Shown here: one piece after another, positions 1 to 6,527 of the stretch
How the letters are laid out: each line of letters starts with the position of its first letter
How positions within the stretch are numbered: the stretch's first letter is position 1
Assembly: GCA_005788935.1 (NCBI GenBank)
Contig: SYAK01000257.1
Location: 1 to 12,024 of the forward strand
DNA: 12,024 nt
Origin: Pseudomonadota bacterium
Lineage (GTDB): Bacteria; Myxococcota; UBA9042; PHBI01
Reading direction: 5' to 3'
The notes under the pieces: generated by a model
Databases searched by the model: none
Seen by the model: the letters and a program-made list of their open reading frames with translations, nothing else
What the model was told of the DNA's origin: nothing
Made by a program: the position numbers and the translations under genes

Positions 1-76
1 CGTCGTCGACAAGGATGATCATCCCGCCGGCGCGGATGGTCTCGATGGCGTCCTCGATCGGGGTCAGCTGGGCCAT
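1..76 (-). CDS. ribB: 3,4-dihydroxy-2-butanone 4-phosphate synthase, N-terminal fragment (RibB or RibBA)
   Basis: Only the first 25 codons are inside the window; the gene runs off the left edge. The translation begins MAQLTPIEDAIETIRAG and ends with IILVDD. This matches the start of the DHBP synthase domain, where I-E-x-A-I-x-x-I-R-x-G is followed by a hydrophobic strand and the acidic VDDEDRENEGD segment whose first residues are seen here. The enzyme converts ribulose 5-phosphate to 3,4-dihydroxy-2-butanone 4-phosphate plus formate, the four-carbon precursor of riboflavin, in the cytoplasm. The ATG at 76 is supported by a GGAGGAG ribosome binding site (complement of 82-88) five bases upstream. 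Whether the gene is stand-alone ribB or a ribBA fusion with GTP cyclohydrolase II cannot be told. No FMN riboswitch fits in the short leader. Confidence 0.8.
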   Translation of the reverse strand, partial: MAQLTPIEDAIETIRAGGMIILVDD

Positions 77-176
77 GGGCGCTCCTCCGGCCGGGGCCAT
101 ACCACGACCTTGGGTCCGGGCGTGAGGGTCTGATCGGCTCCGAGGGTGACAACTCCGCGCCGGGTGCGGGCGGGTC

Positions 177-206
177 TTGACGGGACGCGCTGAAAGTCGC
201 TAGCTC
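177..206 (+). promoter_or_regulatory. Possible sigma70-type promoter for asd-mtnD-mtnB
   Basis: A good -35 hexamer TTGACG lies at 177-182. The best -10 at 18 bp spacing is TAGCTC (201-206), a weak match to TATAAT. It lies in the 157-bp divergent gap between ribB and asd, at the right distance for a short asd leader. The call rests mainly on the -35 element and the position. Confidence 0.35.
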
Positions 207-233
207 GGCTCCGCCGTCGGAGGAGGAGTCGCC

Positions 234-1250
234 ATGTTCAAGGTCGCGATCGTCGGAGCCACTGGAGCTGTCGGTGCCGAGTTGCTGCGCGTGCTCGAGG
301 CCCGCAACTTCCCCGTGCGCGAGCTCGTGGCGCTCGCGTCCCCGCGTTCGGCGGGCCCGCAGCTCCCCTTCGCGGGCGGCATGGTCACGGTCGCCCCAGC
401 GACACCCGAGGCCTTCGCAGACTGCGACTTCGTCTTCTTTTCGGCGGGCGCCTCGCGCAGCCGTGAGCTCGCTCCAGCAGCCCTCGCGGCGGGCGCGCAC
501 GTCATCGACAACAGCTCGGCCTTCCGCACCGATCCGGCCATCCCGCTCGTGGTTCCCGAGGTGAACCCCGACGCCATCGGGCCTGACCACCGCCTCGTCG
601 CGAACCCGAACTGCGTGGCGGCGATCATGTCCGTCGCCTGTGCACCTCTCGCCCGTGTCGTCCCGCTGCGCCGCCTCGTCGTCGCGACCTACCAGTCGGC
701 GTCCGGGGCTGGGGCCCTCGCGATGGAGGACCTCGAGGTCCAGACCCGCGACTACCTCGCTGGGCGCCCGGTCATCGCGAAGGTCCTCCCGCATCCCTAT
801 GCGTTCAACCTGTTCTCTCATAACGCCGCGATCGAGGACAACGGCTACAATGGCGAGGAGAACAAGGTCGTCTTCGAAATGAAGAAGATCATGCAGCAGC
901 CCGACCTGCTGCTGAGCGTCACCTGCGTCCGCGTCCCGGTCCTGCGCGCCCACTCCATGGCGCTCAACATCGAGACGACCGCGGCCGACGTCGCCCCGCT
1001 TATCCCCGCCATGCAGGCGGCGCTCGCTCAGGCGCCCGGCGTGCGGGTCGTCGACGACCGCGATCGCAACCACTTCCCGATGCCGAACGAGGCCTCGGGG
1101 GCCGACCCGGTCCTCGTCGGGCGTTTGCGCGCGGACCCGAGTCACCCTGGCGCCGTCAACCTGTTCATCGTCGGTGACCAGCTGCTGAAGGGGGCCGCGC
1201 TCAACGCCGTCCAGCTCGCCGAGCTCATCGCGCCGCGGCGCCGCGCCTGA
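234..1250 (+). CDS. asd: Aspartate-semialdehyde dehydrogenase
   Basis: This 338-residue protein has the length and full motif set of aspartate-semialdehyde dehydrogenase, the cytoplasmic enzyme that reduces aspartyl-4-phosphate to aspartate semialdehyde with NADPH. That step is the branch point to lysine/diaminopimelate, threonine and methionine. Visible features are the N-terminal Rossmann loop VAIVGATGAVG (residues 4-14), SAGASRS, the NNSSAFR-like loop IDNSSAFR, and the active-site NPNC with C127. Q154 (in TYQSASGAG), R233 and H240 follow. The C-Q and R-H spacings (27 and 7) equal those of the E. coli enzyme. The segment AFNLFSHNAAIEDNGYN resembles the plant/cyanobacterial-type branch. One mild oddity is NPNCVAAI where NPNCSTI is usual. 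The ATG at 234 has a GGAGGAGGAG ribosome binding site at 219-228. It is first gene of a three-gene cluster, with mtnD starting 31 nt downstream. Confidence 0.95.
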   Translation: MFKVAIVGATGAVGAELLRVLEARNFPVRELVALASPRSAGPQLPFAGGMVTVAPATPEAFADCDFVFFSAGASRSRELAPAALAAGAHVIDNSSAFRTDPAIPLVVPEVNPDAIGPDHRLVANPNCVAAIMSVACAPLARVVPLRRLVVATYQSASGAGALAMEDLEVQTRDYLAGRPVIAKVLPHPYAFNLFSHNAAIEDNGYNGEENKVVFEMKKIMQQPDLLLSVTCVRVPVLRAHSMALNIETTAADVAPLIPAMQAALAQAPGVRVVDDRDRNHFPMPNEASGADPVLVGRLRADPSHPGAVNLFIVGDQLLKGAALNAVQLAELIAPRRRA

Positions 1251-1281
1251 CTCGAGCGCTCACCCCCGGAGGAGTCGACCC

Positions 1282-1833
1282 ATGGCGACGCTTGTCCCAC
1301 TCTTCACTGCGCCGACCCTGACCGATCCTGGGCAGATTCAGGCCTTCCTCGCGGCTCGCGGCGTGGCCTTCGAGGTCTGGCCGATGCCCGAGGAGGCCCG
1401 CGCCCTCGCGCAGCTCCGCGACCCGACGGCGGAGGACAAGGAGCGCCTCCTCGCGCTCTTCGCCGACGCGCTGCGCGAGAAGGCCGACACGGCGGGCTAC
1501 CGGTCGTCGGACGTCGTCGTCATCCGGTCCCATTTTCCGCAGGTCGACGAGGCCCTCGCGCGTTTCGACCGCGTCCACTTCCACGACGACGACGAGGTCC
1601 GGGCGATCGTCGGCGGTGAGGGCATCTTCGGCTTTGTCGACGATGACGGGCGGCAGTTCGAGGTGCGCCTCCAGGCGGGCGAGTACATCAGCCTGCCAGC
1701 GGGCGTGTGGCACTGGTTCTATTGCACCGCGGACCGCGACGTGACAGCCCTGCGCCTCTTTCGCGACGTCCCGGCCTGGGTGCCGCACTACCGGCCGACC
1801 GGGCGAGGGACCATCGCCGATCGTCTGGCGTGA
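1282..1833 (+). CDS. mtnD: Acireductone dioxygenase
   Basis: This 183-residue protein is a cupin of the acireductone dioxygenase family, at the family's usual length. The enzyme cleaves 1,2-dihydroxy-3-keto-5-methylthiopentene with O2. With Fe2+ it yields the keto-acid precursor of methionine plus formate, the last oxidative step of methionine salvage before transamination. Metal ligands are visible in the order H99-x-H101-x3-E105 (VHFHDDDEVRAIV) and H144 (LPAGVWHWF). The flanking GGEGIFGFV, AGEYISLPAG and TALRLF segments are typical of the family, as is the terminal WVPHYRP. The ATG at 1282 has GGAGGAG at 1268-1274. It sits 31 nt after asd and overlaps mtnB by 4 nt, so the three are probably cotranscribed. 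Confidence 0.93.
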   Translation: MATLVPLFTAPTLTDPGQIQAFLAARGVAFEVWPMPEEARALAQLRDPTAEDKERLLALFADALREKADTAGYRSSDVVVIRSHFPQVDEALARFDRVHFHDDDEVRAIVGGEGIFGFVDDDGRQFEVRLQAGEYISLPAGVWHWFYCTADRDVTALRLFRDVPAWVPHYRPTGRGTIADRLA

Positions 1834-2513
1834 GCGGTCTGCCGGAGTCCTCGCGCGCGGTCCGCGAGCAGCTTGTCGCCCTCGGCGGGCGCTACGACCG
1901 CCTCGGCTGGGTCTTCGCGACGAGCGGCAACGTGTCGGCTCGGGTGGCGGACGCCGCGGGGGGCACCTTTGTCGTCTCCGCGTCAGGCCGGCACAAGGGG
2001 ATGCTCGGGCTCGAGGACTTCGCCCTGTGCGCCGTGGCGACCGGAGCGACCATCGCGGGTCTTCCGCACGCCCGCCCGAGCGCCGAAGCGGCCATCCACC
2101 GCGCCATCTACGCCGCGCTTCCTGAAGCCTGTGTCGCGGTCCACGTTCACACGGTCCCCGCGACCCTCGCCCGTCCCGACCACGCCGCGGCACCGGGCTC
2201 GCGGGCGATCGGCCACGTCGTCTTCGAGGATCTCGAGATGGTCAAGGGCTGGGGTTTCTGGGACTTCAAGGCACGCGTCGCGATGCCGGTCTTCGAGAAC
2301 CACGCCGACGTCGCCCACATCGCCGACGACATCGCGGCCTGGCTCGCCGCGCCGGATCTGCCGCCAGGCACCGCCCGAGCCCCCGCGCTCCTCATCCGCA
2401 CCCATGGCGTCACCGCGTGGGGCCTGGACGCCGCTGCCGCAAATCGCCACCTCGAGACCGCCGAGTTCCTGCTCCAGGTGCGGCTCGCGGCGGGTCACAG
2501 GGCAGACCCCTGA
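1830..2513 (+). CDS. mtnB: Methylthioribulose-1-phosphate dehydratase
   Basis: This 227-residue protein of the class II aldolase/adducin family dehydrates 5-methylthioribulose 1-phosphate to the 2,3-diketo intermediate of methionine salvage. Recognisable segments in order are WVFATSGNVSAR (27-38), VVSASGRHKGML (phosphate-binding region), RPSAE with E86, and the zinc motif HVH (H105, H107) in AVHVHTVPATLA. These are followed by the Glu-rich GHVVFEDLEMVKG, MPVFENHADVA, and the third zinc ligand H192 in LIRTHGVTAWG with the trailing RHLETAEFL. The chosen start is GTG 1830, which overlaps the mtnD stop as GTGA, the usual sign of translational coupling. An in-frame start further upstream (1707) would lie inside mtnD and adds no family-like sequence. 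MtnC, needed between MtnB and MtnD, is not in the window. Confidence 0.93.
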   Translation: MSGLPESSRAVREQLVALGGRYDRLGWVFATSGNVSARVADAAGGTFVVSASGRHKGMLGLEDFALCAVATGATIAGLPHARPSAEAAIHRAIYAALPEACVAVHVHTVPATLARPDHAAAPGSRAIGHVVFEDLEMVKGWGFWDFKARVAMPVFENHADVAHIADDIAAWLAAPDLPPGTARAPALLIRTHGVTAWGLDAAAANRHLETAEFLLQVRLAAGHRADP

Positions 2514-2521
2514 AAATGACG

Positions 2522-2548
2522 CGAGCCCGCGCGGTCGGCGCGGGCTCG
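2522..2548. terminator. GC-rich hairpin between convergent genes
   Basis: CGAGCCCGCGC (2522-2532) pairs perfectly with GCGCGGGCTCG (2538-2548) around the 5-nt loop GGTCG. It lies 8 nt after the mtnB stop and between convergent genes. No U-tract follows on the plus strand. On the minus strand the stem is followed by TCATTTTC, so it may serve better for the leftward gene. A bidirectional terminator is the likely role. Confidence 0.65.
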
Positions 2549-2576
2549 TGAGGGACAGAAGCCTCGAGCGACTGGC

Positions 2577-3086
2577 TCAGCGCTTCTGCTTCTTGTCCTT
2601 CTTGTTCCGCCCGTGCCCATGCTGCTGGCGCTCGCCGTCACCCTCGGAGGACTCACCCTCGGAGGTCTCCCCTTCGGCCGTCTCGGTGCCATGGGACACG
2701 TCATCCCAGCCGCCGAAGCTGGCCTCGGGAGCCGCCTCCGCCTCGGGCGCGACGTCCACGGTGGGCTCGGGGGCCGAATCGGTGATCGGCTCGGGTGCAG
2801 CCTCGAGGACGGGCTCTGGCGCCTGCGGGGCGGGCGGCGGTGTCACGGCGACGGGCGCTGGAAGGGGCTGTCCCGAGGGGGCGACGCCGAGCTTCGACCA
2901 GACCTTGTCGAGGCCCTTGTTGGCGGCCGCGAGCGCGTCGACGATGCGCTGCACGTCGTGGTCGGCGTACGCGTCGCGCTCGTCGAGGCCGACGCGCGCG
3001 AGGGCCTCGCGAGCCTGGACGCGGGCCGAGTAGTAGTCGAAGCGCATCTGCAGCGCGTTCAGGATGCTGTTGAATCCGTGTGCCAT
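2577..3086 (-). CDS. Hypothetical protein, tandem paralogue A (helical domain, PEP linker, acidic/basic tail)
   Basis: I do not recognise this 169-residue family. Residues 1-76 form a compact, probably helical domain (MAHGFNSILNALQMRFDYYS... LDKVWSKLGVAPSGQPLP). It is about 60% identical by eye to the same region of the neighbouring gene at 3302-3799. Residues 77-122 are a Pro/Ala/Glu linker with degenerate APEP units. Then come GGWDDV (125-130), an acidic Ser-Glu-Gly stretch with EGE/SEG repeats (137-152), and a basic tail with HGHGRNKKDKKQKR. There is no signal peptide or membrane segment, so a cytoplasmic location is likely. The ATG at 3086 is preceded by GGGAGGAG. The basic end and acidic middle could suit binding to a nucleic acid, granule or protein surface, but no function can be assigned. 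A phasin-like role was considered on architecture alone and not supported by motif. Confidence 0.8.
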   Translation of the reverse strand: MAHGFNSILNALQMRFDYYSARVQAREALARVGLDERDAYADHDVQRIVDALAAANKGLDKVWSKLGVAPSGQPLPAPVAVTPPPAPQAPEPVLEAAPEPITDSAPEPTVDVAPEAEAAPEASFGGWDDVSHGTETAEGETSEGESSEGDGERQQHGHGRNKKDKKQKR

Positions 3087-3301
3087 GTCGTTCTCCTCCC
3101 CGATCTCTCGCGGGTCCGCGGGCGCTTCGTGGGGCGAAGCTGCGCGGCCGGGCGTCGTTCGCGTGTCCGTGCCGGGTCGTCGCCGCCAGCTGGCGGCCGC
3201 GTACCCGACTTCTCGATCATCCGGAAACTTCGGCGTGTCTGAAGCGGTGTGGCATGAAATCGAACGCGTTGTCGAAATTCCTCACGCGCTGCCGTCTCGG
3301 C
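3087..3301. other. Intergenic region between the two paralogues
   Basis: These 215 bases hold no convincing gene. They contain a perfect 16-bp palindrome at 3182-3197 and a short hairpin GCTTCG-TGGGG-CGAAGC at 3124-3140. A weak minus-strand promoter candidate is also present: TTCAGA (3238-3243), 16 bp, GATGAT (3216-3221). Paralogue A may be transcribed from here or by read-through from paralogue B. Confidence 0.5.
3182..3197. repeat. Perfect 16-bp palindrome
   Basis: GCCGCCAGCTGGCGGC is a perfect inverted repeat without a central spacer, 96 bp upstream of the start of paralogue A. Its position would suit an operator or a small hairpin in the leader. GC-rich DNA produces such palindromes at some background rate. 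Confidence 0.5.
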
Positions 3302-3799
3302 TCACCAGCGGGCGCCCTCGTCCTCCCACCCGCGCTCGGCCTCGATGACGGGCTCGGGCTCGGGGGCGGCCTCGATGACGGGCTCGGGCTCGGGGGCTGC
3401 CTCGACGACGGGCTCGGGCTCGGGGGCTGCCTCGACGACGGGCTCGGGCTCGGGCTCCGGTCCCGGTGCGTCCTCGACGACGGGCTCGGGCTCGGGGGCT
3501 GCCTGAACAACGGGCTCGGGCTCGGGAGGCGCCTCGACGACGGGGGCTGGCTTCACGACGGGCGCTACGACTGGCAGGGGCTGGCCCGAAGGCGAGACGC
3601 CGAGCTTCAGCCAGACCTTGTCAAGGTGTCTCGCCACCGCCGCGAGGCCATCCGCGAAGCGCTGCAGCTCGGCGTCGCTGTAGCCCGACTGCTCGGTGAG
3701 CCCGGCGCGGGCGAGCGCCTCACGGGCCGTGATGCGCGCGGACTGGAAGTCGAAGCGGACTTCCAGCGCCGAGACCAGCTGATTGAAGCCGTAGGTCAT
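3302..3799 (-). CDS. Hypothetical protein, tandem paralogue B (helical domain, long PEPEPVVEA repeat linker)
   Basis: This 165-residue protein is a paralogue of the gene at 2577-3086. Residues 1-76 ([20 protein letters not shown]... [18 protein letters not shown]) align without gaps to the same region of paralogue A, with about 46 of 76 identities by eye. Shared blocks are [11 protein letters not shown] or QAREALAR, LDKVW and SPSGQPLP or APSGQPLP. Residues 77-154 are a linker of 10-residue units, [10 protein letters not shown] and variants, acidic and proline-rich, likely extended. The protein ends with [14 protein letters not shown] matches GWDD of paralogue A. It lacks A's acidic/basic tail. 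No signal peptide or membrane helix is seen. The ATG at 3799 follows GGAAGGAAAC. A good minus-strand promoter lies at 3914-3941. Function unknown; the repeats suggest a flexible spacer between an N-terminal interaction domain and a C-terminal short motif. Confidence 0.8.
   Translation of the reverse strand: MTYGFNQLVSALEVRFDFQSARITAREALARAGLTEQSGYSDAELQRFADGLAAVARHLDKVWLKLGVSPSGQPLPVVAPVVKPAPVVEAPPEPEPVVQAAPEPEPVVEDAPGPEPEPEPVVEAAPEPEPVVEAAPEPEPVIEAAPEPEPVIEAERGWEDEGARW
3341..3551. repeat. 30-bp tandem repeats encoding the PEPEPVVEA linker
   Basis: Seven copies or partial copies of a 30-bp unit are present, starting at 3341, 3371, 3401, 3431, 3473, 3503 and 3533. The core is CTCGAYGACGGGCTCGGGCT on the plus strand. 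A 12-bp insertion (3461-3472) breaks the phase of the array but preserves the reading frame. Copies at 3371 and 3401 differ from neighbours by only one or two bases, which suggests recent expansion. The unit is a multiple of three, so copy change alters linker length without frameshift. Confidence 0.85.
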
Positions 3800-3913
3800 G
3801 TTTCCTTCCCTGATGTGGCTCGGTGCCCGGGCGACTCGCCCTCACGCGCGGCCGCCCTTCGCAAATTCCTGAGATTGATGAGGTTTTTTCCGCCTCGGGT
3901 CTCAGGCGCCTCG

Positions 3914-3941
3914 AGTATATCAGCGGACGGGCCACGGTCAA
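3914..3941 (-). promoter_or_regulatory. Sigma70-type promoter for paralogue B
   Basis: Reading leftward, TTGACC (complement of 3936-3941) is followed after 16 bp by TATACT (complement of 3914-3919). Both match the consensus at five of six positions. Transcription would start near 3907, giving a leader of about 107 nt before the ATG at 3799. Confidence 0.6.
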
Positions 3942-3984
3942 CCGCACCGCCCCAGTCCGCCCCGGGCTTCAGGTGTCAGCGCAG

Positions 3985-4013
3985 TTGAGCCGTGGCCCCG
4001 CATGGCGTAGGGT
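3985..4013 (+). promoter_or_regulatory. Possible promoter for leaderless transcription of the Ig-like lipoprotein gene
   Basis: TTGAGC (3985-3990), 17 bp, TAGGGT (4008-4013). The -10 element ends 7 nt before the ATG at 4021, so transcription would begin at or next to the start codon. This agrees with the absence of a clear Shine-Dalgarno before that ATG. The -10 matches consensus at only three positions. Confidence 0.35.
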
Positions 4014-4020
4014 CGGTTGC

Positions 4021-5853
4021 ATGAAGGATTCCCCAGTTCTCCGCCAATCTCTCGACCCGTCGACCGGTGGCGTGCCGTGCCGCACCGCGCGCACCGTCAC
4101 GCTCGGTCTGCTCGCCTCGGCCGTACTGCTCGCTGGGTGCAGCGATGACCGCGTCGTCGCCGTCGGCGGTGGTCCGGCGCCAGAGCCTGGCGCTGACGCC
4201 AGTGGGCCCGATGCCACCCCGGTCCAGCGGGACCGGGAGCTCATCGTGCTCCATGACACGTCCGCCCCGCTCGCCTTGCGCGTGACCGAGTCCGTCCCCC
4301 TGCGCGCGAAGCTCGTCGACTACGCCCGCGGCGGCCCCGCCTCCGACACGGCTGTCTCGTTCCGCATCGTGACGAGCCCGGACGGAGGCACGGGGACGCT
4401 CAACATCGAGCAGGTCTATACGGACGCGGCGGGGCTCGCGACCGTGACCTTCCGCTCCGGGACGGCGGCGGACCGCCAGTACACTGTCGAGGTCAGCGCG
4501 GCCGAGGCCGAGCCGGTGCGCTTCGACATCTTCGTGAGCGACGCCCCGCGCGGGTCGGTCAAGGTCAAGCTCGCCTACGAGGGCGCGATCGCGCTCGGCA
4601 ACATTCATGTTCGCCTGGTCCCCGGGCTCTACAGCTGCGGGTCGATGAACGTGGTGAGTCCGCCGAGCGACATCATCGCCGAAAAGACGCTGCTCGGGCT
4701 GGGTCCGGGCGAGGTCGCCTGGCACAACCTGCCCGATGCGCAACGCTTTACGGTCTTTGCCACCGCGAAGTCGCAGCAGGGGCGCCTCGCGGCCGCGGGT
4801 TGCCTCGATGGCGTGGCGGTCATCGCCGGGCAGGAAAACACCGTCACGCTGCCGCTCTACCTGCTGAGTCTCAACGCGACCGGCGTCTACGCGTCCGACG
4901 CCATCTTCGACTTCACGGGCGCCATCCCCGGGACGGTCGGCGACGTCATCGACGAGATCTCGCTGCTCTTCAACAGCCCGGGCGGCTTCCTCATCGTGCA
5001 GATCAAGCGCCTCGCGTCGCTCTATGTCGGCGAACTGATTACGAACGCCGTCTTCGGCCTGTTCGAGGACGCGGTCGTCGAGGCCGTCGACACCTGGATG
5101 TTCAACAGTTCGCCGCCGTGGGTGCGCAACATCCTGACGGTCGGGCAGGACCTCATGCAGATCGTGAACCGCCTCGAGCTGCTCGCGACCCTGACGCTCA
5201 CCAAGCTGACGGGGCCTTACACCGTCCAGGGGTCGCTGCGCTGGCAGGGGCTGGCGCTGACCTGGCGGTACGGATGTGCCCGCGAGGGGCAGCCCGGCTA
5301 CGATCCGAACTGCGGGCGTCGCGAGTTTTCGATGACCGACATCGCGAACACCGAGTTCCCGATGAACCTCGTCGAGGGGCGCTTCAACGCGGCCATTCAG
5401 GACTTCGACCGCCTGATCATCGACAACCACGTCGTGCGTCTCAACTACGGTCGCCTCGTCATATTCGTGCTCAACGAGCTGATCCTCGAGACCCTGACCG
5501 GGCACGACAACCTGAGTGACGCGGTCCACTCCTTCATCGACTGCGCGGCGCTCGCGGACCGCATCTACTTCGGCAGCCTCTCGACCATCGGCATTGATGA
5601 GAGTGATATCGCGGGGTTCTGCGACGGCGCCATTGACGTCATCATCACCCCGCTGACCATGGTCCTCGAGGCCCTCGCGGTTGAGACCTCGATCCGTCTG
5701 AGCGGCACCGCTGTGCTCGAGGACCTCGACGACGACCTGCGCGTCGATCGCATCGTCAATGGGCAGTACATGGGCAACTTCGAGAGTGATGGCCGGGCAG
5801 GCGAGCCGTTCACCGGTACCTGGCAGGCCGAACGCGCGGGGGCCGCCCAGTGA
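4021..5853 (+). CDS. Lipoprotein with Big-1-like Ig domain and Cys-containing C-terminal region
   Basis: With the ATG at 4021 the product has 610 residues. A type II signal peptide ends in LLASAVLLAGC with lipidated C40, so it should be anchored in the outer or inner membrane facing the periplasm or surface. After a Pro/Gly/Asp-rich spacer, residues about 75-175 resemble a bacterial Ig-like group 1 (invasin-type) domain: LRAKLVDYARGGPASDTAVSF, then YTDAAGLATVTFRSGT. Residues about 178-282 look like another beta domain. The rest (about 290-610) is a mixed region I do not recognise, ending in GTAVLEDLDDDLRVD... FTGTWQAER. Six Cys follow the lipid Cys (206, 261, 419, 431, 508, 534), enough for three disulfides. 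The start is not certain: GTG 4072 would give a more usual 22-residue signal. The next lipoprotein gene begins at or just after its stop. Function unknown. Confidence 0.82.
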   Translation: MKDSPVLRQSLDPSTGGVPCRTARTVTLGLLASAVLLAGCSDDRVVAVGGGPAPEPGADASGPDATPVQRDRELIVLHDTSAPLALRVTESVPLRAKLVDYARGGPASDTAVSFRIVTSPDGGTGTLNIEQVYTDAAGLATVTFRSGTAADRQYTVEVSAAEAEPVRFDIFVSDAPRGSVKVKLAYEGAIALGNIHVRLVPGLYSCGSMNVVSPPSDIIAEKTLLGLGPGEVAWHNLPDAQRFTVFATAKSQQGRLAAAGCLDGVAVIAGQENTVTLPLYLLSLNATGVYASDAIFDFTGAIPGTVGDVIDEISLLFNSPGGFLIVQIKRLASLYVGELITNAVFGLFEDAVVEAVDTWMFNSSPPWVRNILTVGQDLMQIVNRLELLATLTLTKLTGPYTVQGSLRWQGLALTWRYGCAREGQPGYDPNCGRREFSMTDIANTEFPMNLVEGRFNAAIQDFDRLIIDNHVVRLNYGRLVIFVLNELILETLTGHDNLSDAVHSFIDCAALADRIYFGSLSTIGIDESDIAGFCDGAIDVIITPLTMVLEALAVETSIRLSGTAVLEDLDDDLRVDRIVNGQYMGNFESDGRAGEPFTGTWQAERAGAAQ

Positions 5854-5873
5854 GCCCCGTGGAGCCTGTCGAC

Positions 5874-6395
5874 ATGCGACGCGGGGGAGGACGCCTGAGG
5901 TCCCAGGGACGCGACCTCGTGCGATTGGGGCTCTTCGCCGCCATGTCGGCCTGCGCGAGCCCGGTCATCCTGCCGCTCGCTGGCGAGGACCCGGAGGTCG
6001 GGGCGCTGCTCGGGACCTCCGATCGGGAGGCGCTCCGGACGTCTCCGCTCGCGGCGGCCCAGCGGCTGCATCAGGCCCTCGCTCAGGACGACTTTTCGAC
6101 GGCTTGGGAGCTGCTCGCGCGCGAGACCCGGGAGGCGCTCGACACGCGCGGCTCCCTCATCGACGCCTCGGGCCGCGAGCTGCTCGAGGCCTCCGCGCTT
6201 CCGTCGACCGCGGGCTCGGTCCGGCGTGTCCGCTTCGACACGCTGATCTTCGGTGCGGAGGTCGTCGAGCTTCGCGCCGAGCCGACCCCCGAGACCCCGG
6301 GCGTCGTCGTCAGCGTCGCGCGCGCTGGAACCCGCAGGGCGCTCCGGTTTGTTCGGGAAGACGACCTCTGGCGGCTGGTCTTTGTGGAATTCTGA
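5874..6395 (+). CDS. Small putative lipoprotein, possibly NTF2-like
   Basis: This 173-residue product starts MRRGGGRLRSQGRDLVRLGL and reaches a lipobox-like MSAC with C27, giving an Arg-rich n-region and a short hydrophobic core. The mature part contains SPLAAAQRLHQALAQDDFST and AWELLARETREAL, followed by beta-rich sequence ending in RFVREDDLWRLVFVEF. A helical start with an 'A..f..AL..gD...Aw.ll....r' pattern followed by sheet is typical of NTF2-like or DUF4878-type lipoproteins; this is inference only. ATG 5874 is preferred because GGAG lies nine bases upstream. The alternative GTG 5850 overlaps the upstream stop as GTGA and adds eight residues. Either way it is coupled to the upstream lipoprotein gene, and the two products may act together at the cell envelope. 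Confidence 0.75.
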   Translation: MRRGGGRLRSQGRDLVRLGLFAAMSACASPVILPLAGEDPEVGALLGTSDREALRTSPLAAAQRLHQALAQDDFSTAWELLARETREALDTRGSLIDASGRELLEASALPSTAGSVRRVRFDTLIFGAEVVELRAEPTPETPGVVVSVARAGTRRALRFVREDDLWRLVFVEF

Positions 6396-6436
6396 CATCG
6401 CCGCTGTCTCCGGTGGGTTTGGGTTGTATCGCGCGT

Positions 6437-6465
6437 TTGACGCGGCTGGCCACGGGGACTATGTT
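6437..6465 (+). promoter_or_regulatory. Sigma70-type promoter for the PPC-domain gene
   Basis: TTGACG (6437-6442) and TATGTT (6460-6465) are separated by 17 bp, the preferred spacing. They match consensus at five and four positions. The expected start of transcription near 6472 leaves a leader of about 55 nt before the ATG at 6528. Confidence 0.6.
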
Positions 6466-6527
6466 CTGCCGCGGCCGTGGGTCCGACGACGCCGCGCCCT
6501 CGCAAGGTCCGAGGCCAAGGTCACGCC

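Noticed and set aside
77..233. FMN riboswitch between ribB and asd
   Set aside because: The ribB leader is short and none of the conserved RFN element segments could be seen.
1225..2193. Leftward open frame of 322 codons opposite mtnD and mtnB
   Set aside because: The plus strand carries two complete enzyme families with catalytic residues; the antisense product is Arg-rich and featureless.
1873..3033. Rightward open frame of 386 codons overlapping mtnB and paralogue A
   Set aside because: A Ser/Arg/Pro-rich frame-shifted shadow that crosses the hairpin at 2522-2548 and has no start signal.
3275..3282. Shared octamer AAATTCCT in both paralogue upstream regions (3275-3282 and 3863-3870)
   Set aside because: It is short, lies at very different distances from the two starts (189 and 64 bp), and has no flanking similarity.
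3080..3988. Rightward open frame of 302 codons rich in Gly/Leu/Asp repeats
   Set aside because: It is the antisense reading of the 30-bp repeats in paralogue B. It lacks a good ribosome binding site and runs against a gene with a paralogue, promoter and Shine-Dalgarno.
3976..5529. Leftward open frame of 517 codons opposite the Ig-like lipoprotein
   Set aside because: Low stop density in GC-rich DNA explains it. The product is Arg/Asp-rich without domain pattern, while the plus strand has a lipobox and an Ig-like domain.
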